DNA of 64,000 bases from Pantoea sp. (lineage in GTDB: Bacteria; Pseudomonadota; Gammaproteobacteria; Enterobacterales; Enterobacteriaceae). The stretch lies in assembly GCF_028283705.1 (NCBI RefSeq), contig NZ_JAPWKD010000011.1, forward strand, positions 186,001-250,000. The letters are read 5' to 3'. Shown piece by piece: positions 53,353 to 62,481 of the stretch. How positions within the stretch are numbered: position 1 is the first letter of the stretch; every line of letters begins with the position of its first letter. Below the pieces are notes generated by a model. That model was not told the origin of the DNA. It was given only the letters and a program-made list of their open reading frames with translations, and did not search any database. Position numbers and translations under genes: made by a program.

Positions 53353-54308
53353 GCAGGCAGACAACCGAGGGCCCGTAGCGTTGCCTCTACCGCGCGATCC
53401 AGTGGCGTATGCGGTTCGTGGCCCAGCAATGACAGCAGCCTGGCGTTCGACAAACGCACCGGCTGTTGCCAGAGATATTGCATCTCCTTGAGCTCGCGAA
53501 AGGTGGTCTGAAACGGGGCCAGTAAATGCACCAGCCACCAGGGAAAGGTGGCGATGCGCGGTGACTGGCTGCTGTACCGGGCCACCACCCGACAAATTGC
53601 CGCCGCCATAGCACTCCCATCCTCGTCCCAGTGTCCCGCCAGATGCACCTTTTCCAGCGGGCACAGTTGCGTTCGATGGCCGAGCAGCGCCACCATGGTC
53701 GCGGCGACATCCGGCAAGTATGCCCACTGATGTCCTACGCCAGCGCGCCCCGGATTACTCACCGTTGTGATGGTTTTTCCCGGTTTAATCAGCCCCTGGG
53801 CAAACCAGTTATTGCCCGCCGCAGGGCCAAAAAAGTCACCGGCGCGCACAATCAGCGCCCGCCCGCCTTCGCTGACGAATTCCTGCAAACGTTGTTCCAT
53901 CGCCGCGCGAATACCACCCTTGCGCGTTTGCGGCTGCTGGGGAGCGTCTTCGGCAATAACCGGGAAAGTATCTGCTCCAAAATTGTAAACCGTTCCCGGC
54001 AATACCACGGTGGCCCCGTGCTGCCGGGCAGCCGTGAGGGTATTCTCCAGCATCGGCATCACCTGGGTATCCCAGTGACGATATCCTGCCGGATTCACCG
54101 CATGCACAATCACCTCGCAATCGCGTGCCGCGTGAACAACCTCGGCGCGGGACAAGGCATCGGCCGTAATCCAGTGATAATCCTCTCCTGACGGAGTCCG
54201 GCGGGTTAACGCATTGATTTGCCAGCCAGCGGCACGCAGCTGACGTGCAACCTCGCCCCCTATGCCGCCGCTGGCCCCGAGTATTAACGCCCGTGATGGT
54301 GTGTTCAT
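53349..54308 (-). CDS. NAD(P)-dependent epimerase/atypical SDR
   Basis: 319 aa; GGGGGTTAAAAC precedes the ATG. Rossmann motif LILGASGGIGGEVARQLRAAG at residues 9-29, VHAVNPAGYRHWDTQVMPMLENTL and a VLPGTVYNFG block typical of extended SDR/NmrA-like proteins; the canonical YxxxK is not obvious. Divergent from the LysR gene at 54400, 90 bp away. Probable NAD(P)H-binding redox or regulatory protein of unknown substrate. Confidence 0.85.
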   Translation of the reverse strand: MNTPSRALILGASGGIGGEVARQLRAAGWQINALTRRTPSGEDYHWITADALSRAEVVHAARDCEVIVHAVNPAGYRHWDTQVMPMLENTLTAARQHGATVVLPGTVYNFGADTFPVIAEDAPQQPQTRKGGIRAAMEQRLQEFVSEGGRALIVRAGDFFGPAAGNNWFAQGLIKPGKTITTVSNPGRAGVGHQWAYLPDVAATMVALLGHRTQLCPLEKVHLAGHWDEDGSAMAAAICRVVARYSSQSPRIATFPWWLVHLLAPFQTTFRELKEMQYLWQQPVRLSNARLLSLLGHEPHTPLDRAVEATLRALGCLPA

Positions 54309-54399
54309 GTTTTAACCCCCGTTTGATTTTCCCTGAGTGTAAGTAAGGCCGGGGCTAAATAACATTGACTGGAATGATGGAGCAGGTATACATAAATGC

Positions 54400-55299
54400 A
54401 TGGATAAAGATATCAGCTGGGAACTGTATCGTTCCTTCCTTGGCGTACTTAACGCCGGTTCACTCTCCGCTGCGGCACGCGCGTCGGGTTCGACACAGCC
54501 GACGCTGGGCAGGCATATCGCTGCGCTGGAGCAGGCACTGAACGTGACGCTGTTTATTCACGCCCCCCATGGCCTGATCCCCACCGAAGCCGCGCTGGCC
54601 CTGCAACCTTATGCTGCCAGCCTTGCCAGCACTGTTGCCGCATTGCAACGCGCCGTAAGCGGTCAAAACGATGTCACGTGTGGTGTGGTGCGGGTGGCCG
54701 CCAGTGAGATTATCGCGCTTGAGGTCCTGCCGCCGATCCTCGCACAATTACGGCAACGCCATCCGGGTCTGAACCTTGAGCTGGTGGTGTCTAACCAGAT
54801 GCAGGATTTGCTGCAACACGAAGCGGATATTGCGGTACGTATGGTGCGACCGCATCAGAATCAGCTGGTGATCCGCGCGGTGGGTGAGATTGCACTGGGT
54901 ATGTATGCCAGCCCTATCTATCTGGAAAAACATGGCACACCAGATTCGATTCAGGCGCTGCGTCAGCACAGCCTGATTGGGTTTGACCAGCCGGACGCCT
55001 TTGTGCGCAGCGTGGTGAAGGCGCATCCGTTACTGGCACGGGAACACTTTGCTTTTCGCACCGACAGCGACCCGGCGCAACTGGCGCTGATTCGCGCCGG
55101 AGCGGGTATTGGCTTTTGCCAGGTGGGGCTGGCACAGCGCGAACCCCAGTTGGTGCGCATCCTGCCCGAGGCGTTCACCTTGCATCTTTCCACCTGGATT
55201 ACCATGCATGAAGATCTGCGCACCCGCCCGCTATGCCGCACGGTATTTGATGCGCTGGCCGAAGGGTTGCAGCAATACATTCACCAAACCGCACTATAA
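54400..55299 (+). CDS. LysR-family regulator
   Basis: 299 aa. HTH ISWELYRSFLGVLNAGSLSAAARASGSTQPTLGRHIAALEQALNVTLF, effector domain from about residue 90 (GVVRVAASEIIALEVLPPILAQL). The gene lies between the divergent epimerase and the co-directional O-methyltransferase; either may be a target. Initiation region has GGAG then GCAGG upstream at some distance, so the start is only moderately sure. Confidence 0.9.
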   Translation: MDKDISWELYRSFLGVLNAGSLSAAARASGSTQPTLGRHIAALEQALNVTLFIHAPHGLIPTEAALALQPYAASLASTVAALQRAVSGQNDVTCGVVRVAASEIIALEVLPPILAQLRQRHPGLNLELVVSNQMQDLLQHEADIAVRMVRPHQNQLVIRAVGEIALGMYASPIYLEKHGTPDSIQALRQHSLIGFDQPDAFVRSVVKAHPLLAREHFAFRTDSDPAQLALIRAGAGIGFCQVGLAQREPQLVRILPEAFTLHLSTWITMHEDLRTRPLCRTVFDALAEGLQQYIHQTAL

Positions 55300-55354
55300 T
55301 CGGTTCGGCATAAACATATAGCTACCGTCTTTGTCATCATGCAGGAGCAAAAAG

Positions 55355-56053
55355 ATGCGTATTCCCGATTACCCATCCGCAGACGCTGAGAAATGGTCTG
55401 CCGTTGACGAATATTTCTCCCATTTGCTGGCCCCGGCAGATGCGGGGCTGGAGGCTGCTCTACAGGCAAATGCCCGTGCCGGTTTGCCTGCGCATGACGT
55501 GTCTGCCCCCCAGGGAAAGATGCTGGCTTTGTTTATCAGAATGCAGCAGGCCAAAAGGGTCCTGGAGATCGGTACGCTGGGTGGTTACAGCACCATCTGG
55601 ATGGCCAGAGCGTTGCCAGCGGGAGGCCAGCTAATCTCCATTGAGGCCGAACCCCGGCATGCTGAAGTGGCGGTGAAGAACATCGCCAATGCAGGCGTGT
55701 CTGACCGTGTTGAGGTACATGTCGGCGCAGCACTGGATGTGTTACCCACCCTCAAGGCCCCATTCGACCTCATCTTTATTGATGCCGACAAAAAAAATAA
55801 TCCCCACTATCTGCAATGGGCCTTGCGCCTCTCGCACACCGGAACGGTGATCATCGCCGACAATATCGTGCGCGGTGGAGCGGTAGCCGATGCCGATTCT
55901 GCCGATCCTAATGTCGCGGGAGTGCGCGAATTTCTGCGTATGGTGGCAGAGAATCCACGCCTCGATGCCACTGCCATTCAAACCACCGGTGAAAAAGGCT
56001 GGGATGGTTTTGCGATGGCAGTCGTCATTGCAGAGCCCCCTCACATCAGTTAA
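55355..56053 (+). CDS. Class I SAM-dependent O-methyltransferase (COMT/CCoAMT type)
   Basis: 232 aa from ATG 55355 with AGGAGC 6 nt upstream; an ATG 8 codons earlier lacks a site. SAM-binding motif RVLEIGTLGGYSTIWMARALP at residues 68-88, acidic loop in ISIEAEPRHAEVA, metal-binding DLIFIDADKKNN and IIADNIVRGG. The family methylates catechol or caffeoyl-type hydroxyls using a divalent metal. Stop overlaps the convergent mipA-type gene by 4 bp. Confidence 0.9.
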   Translation: MRIPDYPSADAEKWSAVDEYFSHLLAPADAGLEAALQANARAGLPAHDVSAPQGKMLALFIRMQQAKRVLEIGTLGGYSTIWMARALPAGGQLISIEAEPRHAEVAVKNIANAGVSDRVEVHVGAALDVLPTLKAPFDLIFIDADKKNNPHYLQWALRLSHTGTVIIADNIVRGGAVADADSADPNVAGVREFLRMVAENPRLDATAIQTTGEKGWDGFAMAVVIAEPPHIS

Positions 56054-56829
56054 AAACGCCAGGCAAGGAACAGCGCATAGCTTACCTGATCCTTCTGCTG
56101 GGTCAGGGGGCTGTCAGCAGCATCACTTTCCAGACGCTGGGCCATCACCCGCGCCCCCACCTGCCATGCCGCGGTCATGTCATAATCCATCCCCACTTCC
56201 CAGCCAATTTTTTCCAGGCCAGACCCGGCATCGTAGCGGGAAAAACCGCTGCGGGAGGATTGGTGCACCGAAACGCCATAATGGGTCTGCATATAATCGC
56301 TATTCGCCCAGCTCAGGCTCGGGCCAGTGAACAGACGCAGGTCTTCATAGGGTCGCCATGACAGATTGGCGTATGACGTCAGCCGAAACCCCTGCTGATT
56401 TCCGCCTATATCCTGAGTCAGGATCACCCCGGCATTAAACAGGTCATTGCGGTAAATCGCCGAGGTAAACGCGTGCGGTGAGCGTTTGATATCGCCCATG
56501 CCACGCAGGTAGTCATCATCTGACTCCTCGCGGGGGAAGAGATCCAACCCTGCGCCAACGGCAAAGGTCCAGTGCTCGGTTCGGGCGAACTGCCAGCCCA
56601 GCGCAGTCAGGGTATCGACACCACCGAAAAAAAATGGCCCATAGTTCAGCCTGGCCACTGGCAGAAATCGGGTCTCGCTGTGCTTCGAACCAGTGTATTT
56701 GGGTTGAACACTGACGCCAGCGCCGAGAAAACCATTGAAGTTTTGAGCAGATTCATCAGCAAAAGCAGGCAACGCGGCGGTGGAAAATAGCAATATCAGC
56801 GGAAGGGATTTCGCTGGTGTGAAACGCAT
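56050..56829 (-). CDS. MipA/OmpV-family outer-membrane protein
   Basis: 259 aa, signal peptide MRFTPAKSLPLILLFSTAALPAFA, beta-barrel pattern and C-terminal ALFLAWRF with terminal Phe. GAGVSVQPKYTGSKHSETRFLPVARLNYGPFFFGG near residues 36-70 is the MipA/OmpV signature. Family members scaffold murein enzymes (MipA) or act as osmo/antibiotic-responsive porin-like proteins. It is just downstream of a co-directional two-component system, likely its regulator. Confidence 0.9.
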   Translation of the reverse strand: MRFTPAKSLPLILLFSTAALPAFADESAQNFNGFLGAGVSVQPKYTGSKHSETRFLPVARLNYGPFFFGGVDTLTALGWQFARTEHWTFAVGAGLDLFPREESDDDYLRGMGDIKRSPHAFTSAIYRNDLFNAGVILTQDIGGNQQGFRLTSYANLSWRPYEDLRLFTGPSLSWANSDYMQTHYGVSVHQSSRSGFSRYDAGSGLEKIGWEVGMDYDMTAAWQVGARVMAQRLESDAADSPLTQQKDQVSYALFLAWRF

Positions 56830-56900
56830 GTGACTTCATCCTTATGGTGACGGTTGACCGCCAGCCATTACATCAGCCTCCTGTAACGCCTCTTTTTACC

Positions 56901-58175
56901 TCAGGTAAAGTTATGTAACAGCGGGATGTGCACGGTAAAGCTGGCACCGCCACCAGAACGGTTATGCACGCTAACCTCGCCGCCATGATATTGGCTGATG
57001 GAACGTACCAGCGCCAGGCCAAGTCCGGAACCGTTACCGCTACGCGCCAGGCGATAAAAAGGCTCGAAAATACGCGCCATTTCCGTCTCGGGAATCCCCG
57101 GCCCACGGTCATTCACCGTCAGTGAAAAGCCCTGATCTGGCGTGCGTCTGAGATTGACCGTCACATCGCGGCCCGCGTAGCGCAGCGCGTTTTCAATCAG
57201 GTTTCTCATTAAACGGCGCATCAGACGGGCATCAACCTGCGCCACAATGTGCTCTGCATTCAGTTCCACTTCAACGCTGGCACACTCCTCGGCGGCCAGT
57301 GCGGTGATGTCGGTAGGCAGTAACTCACCGACAATGACGTTATCCGCCATTTCCAGTCGGCTCAGGGTGAGGATTTCCTCCACCAGCGCGTCCAGTTCCT
57401 TTACGCTGCGTTGCAATTCATTGCTCGCCTGAGAATGTTCAGCACTTAACAATGCCGAGGCCATCTGAATACGCATCAGCGGTGATCGCAGCTCGTGCGA
57501 AGCATTGGCCAGCATGGTTTTCTGCGACTGAACCAGCGTTTCGATCTGCGTCGCAGAACGATTAAAACTGGCGGCCAGCTGTCCAACCTCATCGCTGCCC
57601 GTCACCCGCACCCGCGCCGCCAGGTTGCCTTTGCCCAACGATTCCACACTATGTTGCAGTGATTCCAGCCGCGCGGTGAGTCGACGAATAACCGGAAAAG
57701 AGATCACCACCACCGCCGCAGCCAGGGCCAGCAGCATCAGGATGAAGGTCCACGGACGTTCAATACGATCAACACTGAACTGGATCACCAGCAAACGTTT
57801 ATCCTGCAACTGCCAGACAAAGCGCGAGCTGTACCAGTCATCAAAGTAACCCCCGGCTTTCACCTGATGAGGAAAAGGGATCGCTGGCGAGAGCGTGCGG
57901 CTCAGCAGCGCGCCGTTGGCTGCAAATAACGCGAAACGGGCATTGGTACGCTGCATCCAGCTATCTATCGCCGCCGACTGCGCCTCAAGCGGAGCGGATG
58001 CAGCGGGTAACGTCTGTTCCACCATGCCGCTGAACGTGGCAAAGGCATTGAGGTGGCGATTTTCATCATCGGTCCATAACCACAACGCAATGGTGCAGAG
58101 CACCACCAGCGAAATAGCGCTGATGACAGCGAGGAAAATCTGTAAATGCATTGGCAGGTCGGTGATACGTTTCAT
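56901..58175 (-). CDS. Two-component sensor histidine kinase
   Basis: 424 aa. Two membrane helices (about 14-34 and 139-160) flank a ~100-residue periplasmic sensor; then HAMP, HisKA (MLANASHELRSPLMRIQMASALL with phospho-His) and HATPase (NLIENALRYAG, VNDRGPGIPETE, GNGSGLGLALVRSIS). Gap of 4 nt to the response regulator. It probably senses an envelope signal and controls the neighbouring mipA/ompV gene; layout resembles RstAB/CpxAR-type systems. Confidence 0.93.
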   Translation of the reverse strand: MKRITDLPMHLQIFLAVISAISLVVLCTIALWLWTDDENRHLNAFATFSGMVEQTLPAASAPLEAQSAAIDSWMQRTNARFALFAANGALLSRTLSPAIPFPHQVKAGGYFDDWYSSRFVWQLQDKRLLVIQFSVDRIERPWTFILMLLALAAAVVVISFPVIRRLTARLESLQHSVESLGKGNLAARVRVTGSDEVGQLAASFNRSATQIETLVQSQKTMLANASHELRSPLMRIQMASALLSAEHSQASNELQRSVKELDALVEEILTLSRLEMADNVIVGELLPTDITALAAEECASVEVELNAEHIVAQVDARLMRRLMRNLIENALRYAGRDVTVNLRRTPDQGFSLTVNDRGPGIPETEMARIFEPFYRLARSGNGSGLGLALVRSISQYHGGEVSVHNRSGGGASFTVHIPLLHNFT

Positions 58176-58179
58176 ACGC

Positions 58180-58881
58180 TTAGCGATCCGCTAAGGCCGA
58201 GAAAACATAACCGACACCGCGTACCGTGATGATACGTTTCGGTGTGCGTGGATCGTCTTCAATCACCTGACGGATACGCCCGATATGCACATCTATCGCC
58301 CGGTCAAAACTTTCATAACTTTCACCGCGCACCGTCTGCCAGATTTGCTCACGATTCAGAACGCGTCCGGCCTGCCGTGCCAGCGAAACCAGCAAATCGA
58401 ATTGCAATGATGTCAGAGCACAGGGCTGCTGGTGTAAGGTGACCGTGCGCGCAGCAATATCAATCTCCAGTTCCCCTGAGCGAATCAGGCTGGCATCGCT
58501 GGCGCGCAAGCCAGGGCGCATGCGACGTAGCACAGCACGCATCCGTGCCAGCAGCTCACGCGGTTCAAACGGTTTTGGCAGGTAATCATCAGCGCCGACT
58601 TCCAGCCCAATAATTCGGTCTGCTGGGTCGCCACGTCCGGTGACCATAATGATGGCGGGATCGTCGTGGCTTTCAGCACGTATCTGTCGACACAGGGCCA
58701 GCCCATCGGCATCCCCCAGCATCAGGTCCAGCAGTACCACATCAAAGCTGCGCAGTTTCATGCGCGCCTGTGCATCAGTAGCACTGGCGCTATGCATCAC
58801 CTCAAATTCGTGTTGTGCCAGATAAGGCGCAATCATCTGCGCCAGACGGACATCATCCTCAATCAGCAATACAGAGGTCAT
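58180..58881 (-). CDS. OmpR/PhoB-family response regulator
   Basis: 233 aa from ATG 58881 (GGAAGATAAAAGTC upstream); an ATG 7 codons before is less supported. Receiver with LLIEDDVRLAQ, phospho-Asp in VVLLDLMLGDADG (Asp52-53 region), VTGRGDP and KPFEPRELLAR; C-terminal winged helix ends RTPKRIITVRGVGYVFS. Cotranscribed with the kinase immediately downstream. It is too long and divergent to be the missing PmrA partner of the pmrB gene at 62592. Confidence 0.94.
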   Translation of the reverse strand: MTSVLLIEDDVRLAQMIAPYLAQHEFEVMHSASATDAQARMKLRSFDVVLLDLMLGDADGLALCRQIRAESHDDPAIIMVTGRGDPADRIIGLEVGADDYLPKPFEPRELLARMRAVLRRMRPGLRASDASLIRSGELEIDIAARTVTLHQQPCALTSLQFDLLVSLARQAGRVLNREQIWQTVRGESYESFDRAIDVHIGRIRQVIEDDPRTPKRIITVRGVGYVFSALADR

Positions 58882-58968
58882 GACTTTTATCTTCCAAAAC
58901 AATGATGAGTAACAGACAGCGGCGTCCGCTATTAAGTTTCGTCAACGCTGGAAGAGAAGATCAGATGA

Positions 58969-59730
58969 TCAAAATCTCAGCTGTGATCGCTCATTATAAA
59001 AACGTCGATACGCCAGGTAGACCGCAATAATAGTGGACAGGCTGGCCGTGCCAATCAACATAAAGGTCACCATGATTTGATATTTGATGGCTTTAACCGG
59101 GTCAATTCCGGCAAAGATTAGCCCCGACATCATGCCCGGCAGGCTCACCAGCCCCACGGTTTTCGCCGCGTCTATGGTTGGGATCATCGCGGCGCGAATA
59201 CTGTCCCGAATCAGCGTGCCTGATGCCAGCTTGATGGACGCCCCCAGACTGAGCATTTCCTGAATTTTCTGGCGGTTATCCGCGAAGCGCTGGTTAAGAT
59301 TGCTGTAACACAACCCCACCGCCACCATGGCATTCCCGGCAATCATCCCGGAAATCGGGATCACCTGCATCGGCATAAATTCGATCGCGCCACTCAGCAC
59401 CAGAATCACCAACGTCAACGTAGTGCCGCTGGTAATGGCGATAAACGAAATCAGGAAAGCATGATCAATATTGCGGCTACGTTTACGGGCGTTCAGCGCG
59501 GCATTGACGCAGATAAACAACACCATCAACACCGTAAGCCAGTCATTATTGATGTCGAAAATCGACTTCAGCACATAGCCGACAATGACCAACTGCACAA
59601 TGGCCCGACACACGCTCCAGATGATGTCTTTACCCAGCCCCAGTTTTTCTTTCTGGCTAATCAGCAGCGCGATCATCACCAGCACCAGTGCCAGGACCAG
59701 CGAGGTATTAGTGATATTATGCTGGCTCAT
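58969..59730 (-). CDS. fetB: Iron efflux ABC transporter permease FetB
   Basis: 253 aa from ATG 59730 with GAGAGGAAAAACC; the start lies 14 bp inside the fetA gene. Membrane segments with the UPF0014/FetB motifs IPISGMIAGNAMVAVGLC and GLVSLPGMMSGLIFAGIDPVKAIKYQIMVTFML, length close to E. coli FetB (259). With FetA it exports iron and protects from oxidative stress. Confidence 0.93.
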   Translation of the reverse strand: MSQHNITNTSLVLALVLVMIALLISQKEKLGLGKDIIWSVCRAIVQLVIVGYVLKSIFDINNDWLTVLMVLFICVNAALNARKRSRNIDHAFLISFIAITSGTTLTLVILVLSGAIEFMPMQVIPISGMIAGNAMVAVGLCYSNLNQRFADNRQKIQEMLSLGASIKLASGTLIRDSIRAAMIPTIDAAKTVGLVSLPGMMSGLIFAGIDPVKAIKYQIMVTFMLIGTASLSTIIAVYLAYRRFYNERSQLRF

Positions 59731-60382
59731 GGTTTTTCCTCTCCGGGGTTTCCAGGTGCAATACCCGCTGCGCCTGACGAATTTCCGCCGGGTCATGGCT
59801 GATCCACACCACAGCCATACCCTTGTCGCTGACGATCCCTTTGATCAGGTTATTAATCAGGCCCTTGTTATCTTCATCCAGTGCGCTGGTCACTTCATCC
59901 AGCAGCAAGATGTCCGGCAGAAACTGCAAATTGCGTAATAAGCCGACGCGCTGTTTTTCACCGCCGGAAAGCTGGTCAATTTTTTTATCCAGCATGTCAG
60001 CAGGCAGATTCACTTTGGTTAAATCGGCCTCCAGCTTGCTGCGCGTGGGTTTCTGCTGCCGGATTTGCCACGGCAGCGCCAGGTTATCGAATACCGTGTT
60101 GCCAAACAGCACCGGGGTTTGAAAGCAGTAGGAAACCCGCTGCCGATACTCTTCCGGCTTGAGTGTTGCTATGTCCTGGTGGCGAAAAAAGATGCGTCCC
60201 GCGCTGGGATCCAACAGTGAGGCCATAATCTTTAGCAACGTGCTTTTGCCACTGCCTGACGGACCGGAGAGCAAAACAAAATCACCCGGGTTAAGTGTTA
60301 ATGAGACCGGAGCCAATAACTCGCGGTCCTCCAGTGAGAACGTCACCCCTTGCACATCCAGCAAAGGAAAATCGGCGGCCAT
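59717..60382 (-). CDS. fetA: Iron efflux ABC transporter ATPase FetA
   Basis: 221 aa with Walker A GPSGSGKSTLLK, signature LSGGEKQRVGLLRNL and Walker B ILLLDEVTSALDEDN. Overlaps fetB by 14 bp; together they form the FetAB (YbbLM) exporter. Confidence 0.93.
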   Translation of the reverse strand: MAADFPLLDVQGVTFSLEDRELLAPVSLTLNPGDFVLLSGPSGSGKSTLLKIMASLLDPSAGRIFFRHQDIATLKPEEYRQRVSYCFQTPVLFGNTVFDNLALPWQIRQQKPTRSKLEADLTKVNLPADMLDKKIDQLSGGEKQRVGLLRNLQFLPDILLLDEVTSALDEDNKGLINNLIKGIVSDKGMAVVWISHDPAEIRQAQRVLHLETPERKNHEPA

Positions 60383-60469
60383 AATTATTTATCCACAAAA
60401 ATGAGCGATTGCGTTAACGGGCCGCATTGCGGCCCTGCGCATGTTAGCAGAATTGTGAAGCCTCTGAGC

Positions 60470-62128
60470 TTAGGGTTCAGGGCTGTATTGCAGTAAAAGC
60501 ATGCGATCGTGGCGATACACCAGATCGGGAGGGGGAATGTCGGTTGGTGTCGTCTCGCCACGACCCAGCATCAGCACCACTGAAACCGTTCCTTGCTTAC
60601 GGTGCGTCGCCAGCCATTGAGGGAAGTCAGCTTTGCTGACGAAACGCGACTGAGAATCGGGATAGCTCAGGCCATAGCGGACTTCACCCTGTTTATCATA
60701 GAAATACATATCGCTACGTTGCAGTGTCCAGGCAATGGTCGACGCGATGCCAGGGTCGTCACTCAGGATAAAGCGACTTTCCGCCAGTTTATCCGCAACG
60801 CTTGCCACAAAGACCTGGGGTTGTTTGGTGTTCTGTACGCTTTCCGGGATCGCATTACCGACACAGAGTGCCAGTGCCAGCGGGCAAAGCGCCGCAAGCT
60901 GCCAGCCTTGACCTTTCGCTCTGAGGCTGACAAAGCCAGCCAGTCCCCATCCGGCAAAAGTCACAGCCGCCATGATCAACGCGCCCACTTCATGCTGCTG
61001 ATACAGCGGGCGATGGCTGATGCCCCAGGGCGCAAACACCACCAGTAAGGCGAACAGGCTCAGTGTGCCAAACAGGATATTAATCCAGGCATTCACCCGA
61101 AGAATGCGACTCGCCTTGCCCGCCAGCCGATGTCCATAGCAGGCCATCAAAATTGCCAGCGGCGCAAAGCATGGCAGGATGTAAGTCAGCAATTTGCCTT
61201 TGGCAATGCTGAAGAACACCAGGGGGATGAGGATCCAGCACAGTAAATAAAACCCACCGGGGGCGCTTTTGCGCTCCGTCCAGCCCTGACGCAATGCGCC
61301 AGGCAGCAACGCCAGCCACGGCAGGGAACCGGCGATTAAGATCGGTATGTAATACCAGAATGGCGCTTTGTGCTGGGCATCGGAGTCGGCAAAGCGCTGA
61401 ATATGCTCTATCCAGAAAAAGTAGTGCCAGAAATCCGGTTGTTGCTGATTAATTGCCAGCGCCCAGGGCGCACTAAGCAGTGCGGCGCACAGTACCGTAA
61501 GCGGACCAAAGGCCAGTAATTCACGGAAACGCTGGTTGCAGATGGCCCAGGGAACAATCACCAGTACCGGTACAGCCAGTGCCAAAAACCCTTTGGTCAT
61601 AAATCCCATACCACAGGCCAGACCAAACAGGATATAGCCCACCAACCGCTGGCGCAGAGTGTCCGCGCCGACGGCATACCAGTAACTGCACATAGCGGCG
61701 ACCAGCCATAGCGACAGGATCGGGTCGAGAACGGCATAGGTGCCCACGCCATAGACGAGCAATGAGGTGAGAAAGATAACGCTGGCAGTAAGGGCGATCG
61801 CCCGGTCAGCATAAAGACGCCGGGCGAGCCAGAAAACCAGCACCGCGCTAACCAGCGTGGAAAAGACAGCGCCAATGCGCACGGCGAAATTGTTATGCCC
61901 AAATAACCACTGCCCAATGTTGTTGAACCAGTAGCCGGCAATCGGTTTTTCGAAATAACGTAAGTCAAAGAAGTGTGGCGTGATCCAGTTGCCGTTTTGC
62001 AGCATCTCCCGGCTAATCTCCGCATAGCGCGTTTCATCAGGCTGCCAGAGATGGCGAAATTCAAGTGGCACCAAATAATAGAGGATCAGTAACGCCAGCA
62101 GTAGCAGCGTTTTTGTTGTTGCGGTCAT
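60470..62128 (-). CDS. arnT: Undecaprenyl-phosphate-L-Ara4N transferase (lipid A modification), orphan
   Basis: 552 aa GT83/PMT-like glycosyltransferase with about 12 membrane helices. WQPDETRYAEISREMLQNGNWI, RYFEKPIAGYWFNNIGQWLFG, TYAVLDPI, CGMGFMTKGFLALAVPVL and NFWHYFFW-type FWHYFFWIEHIQRFADSDAQHKAPFWYY match E. coli ArnT (550 aa) along the whole length. It transfers L-Ara4N to lipid A in the periplasmic face, giving polymyxin resistance. Normally part of arnBCADTEF; here it stands alone beside a PmrR-like micro-gene and pmrB. AGGGA precedes the ATG. Confidence 0.93.
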   Translation of the reverse strand: MTATTKTLLLLALLILYYLVPLEFRHLWQPDETRYAEISREMLQNGNWITPHFFDLRYFEKPIAGYWFNNIGQWLFGHNNFAVRIGAVFSTLVSAVLVFWLARRLYADRAIALTASVIFLTSLLVYGVGTYAVLDPILSLWLVAAMCSYWYAVGADTLRQRLVGYILFGLACGMGFMTKGFLALAVPVLVIVPWAICNQRFRELLAFGPLTVLCAALLSAPWALAINQQQPDFWHYFFWIEHIQRFADSDAQHKAPFWYYIPILIAGSLPWLALLPGALRQGWTERKSAPGGFYLLCWILIPLVFFSIAKGKLLTYILPCFAPLAILMACYGHRLAGKASRILRVNAWINILFGTLSLFALLVVFAPWGISHRPLYQQHEVGALIMAAVTFAGWGLAGFVSLRAKGQGWQLAALCPLALALCVGNAIPESVQNTKQPQVFVASVADKLAESRFILSDDPGIASTIAWTLQRSDMYFYDKQGEVRYGLSYPDSQSRFVSKADFPQWLATHRKQGTVSVVLMLGRGETTPTDIPPPDLVYRHDRMLLLQYSPEP

Positions 62129-62481
62129 ACGCGATTCCCTGTGAGTTTTTCACACCACACCGAATTTTCCGGCCAGCACATGTTGCCAGGCCTGCTATGC
62201 AGTAGTTTCATTAAAGTATCCAGCAATAACAATTTAGCATAAAGTGCTATATATGAAACACCGGCACAGAGAAATTTAAGAATTTATTTCCCCGTTTAAT
62301 TAACTTCGGGACGAAGAAAATTTCGCAGCCATTAATTTATAGCGATTGGGAGCATAACGCCTGATTCTTAACTGAACATTAAACGGCGAATTTTCATGTC
62401 CGTTCTGTGAGCGCAAGGCTGGCTTAAGGTTAACTTAATCTTTGGCGGTAAAAATTGTCGGGTCTGATAATGAGGTTCCCT
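62129..62481. promoter_or_regulatory. 353-bp divergent promoter region between arnT and PmrR-like ORF
   Basis: AT-rich region holding the arnT promoter on the minus strand and the PmrA box/PmrR-like promoter on the plus strand. No other ORF of note; TGATAAT at 62464-62470 is a plausible -10 for the PmrR-like gene. Whether the single PmrA box also serves arnT is open. Confidence 0.6.
62423..62439 (+). promoter_or_regulatory. PmrA (BasR) box
   Basis: CTTAAGGTTAACTTAAT matches the PmrA consensus (C/T)TTAA(G/T)-N5-(C/T)TTAA(G/T) at every fixed position. It lies 43 bp before the start of the 32-codon PmrR-like ORF. Confidence 0.85.

Noticed and set aside
58180..58881. Response regulator as the missing PmrA
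   Set aside because: It is cotranscribed with its own kinase and its sequence and length do not match PmrA (222 aa).
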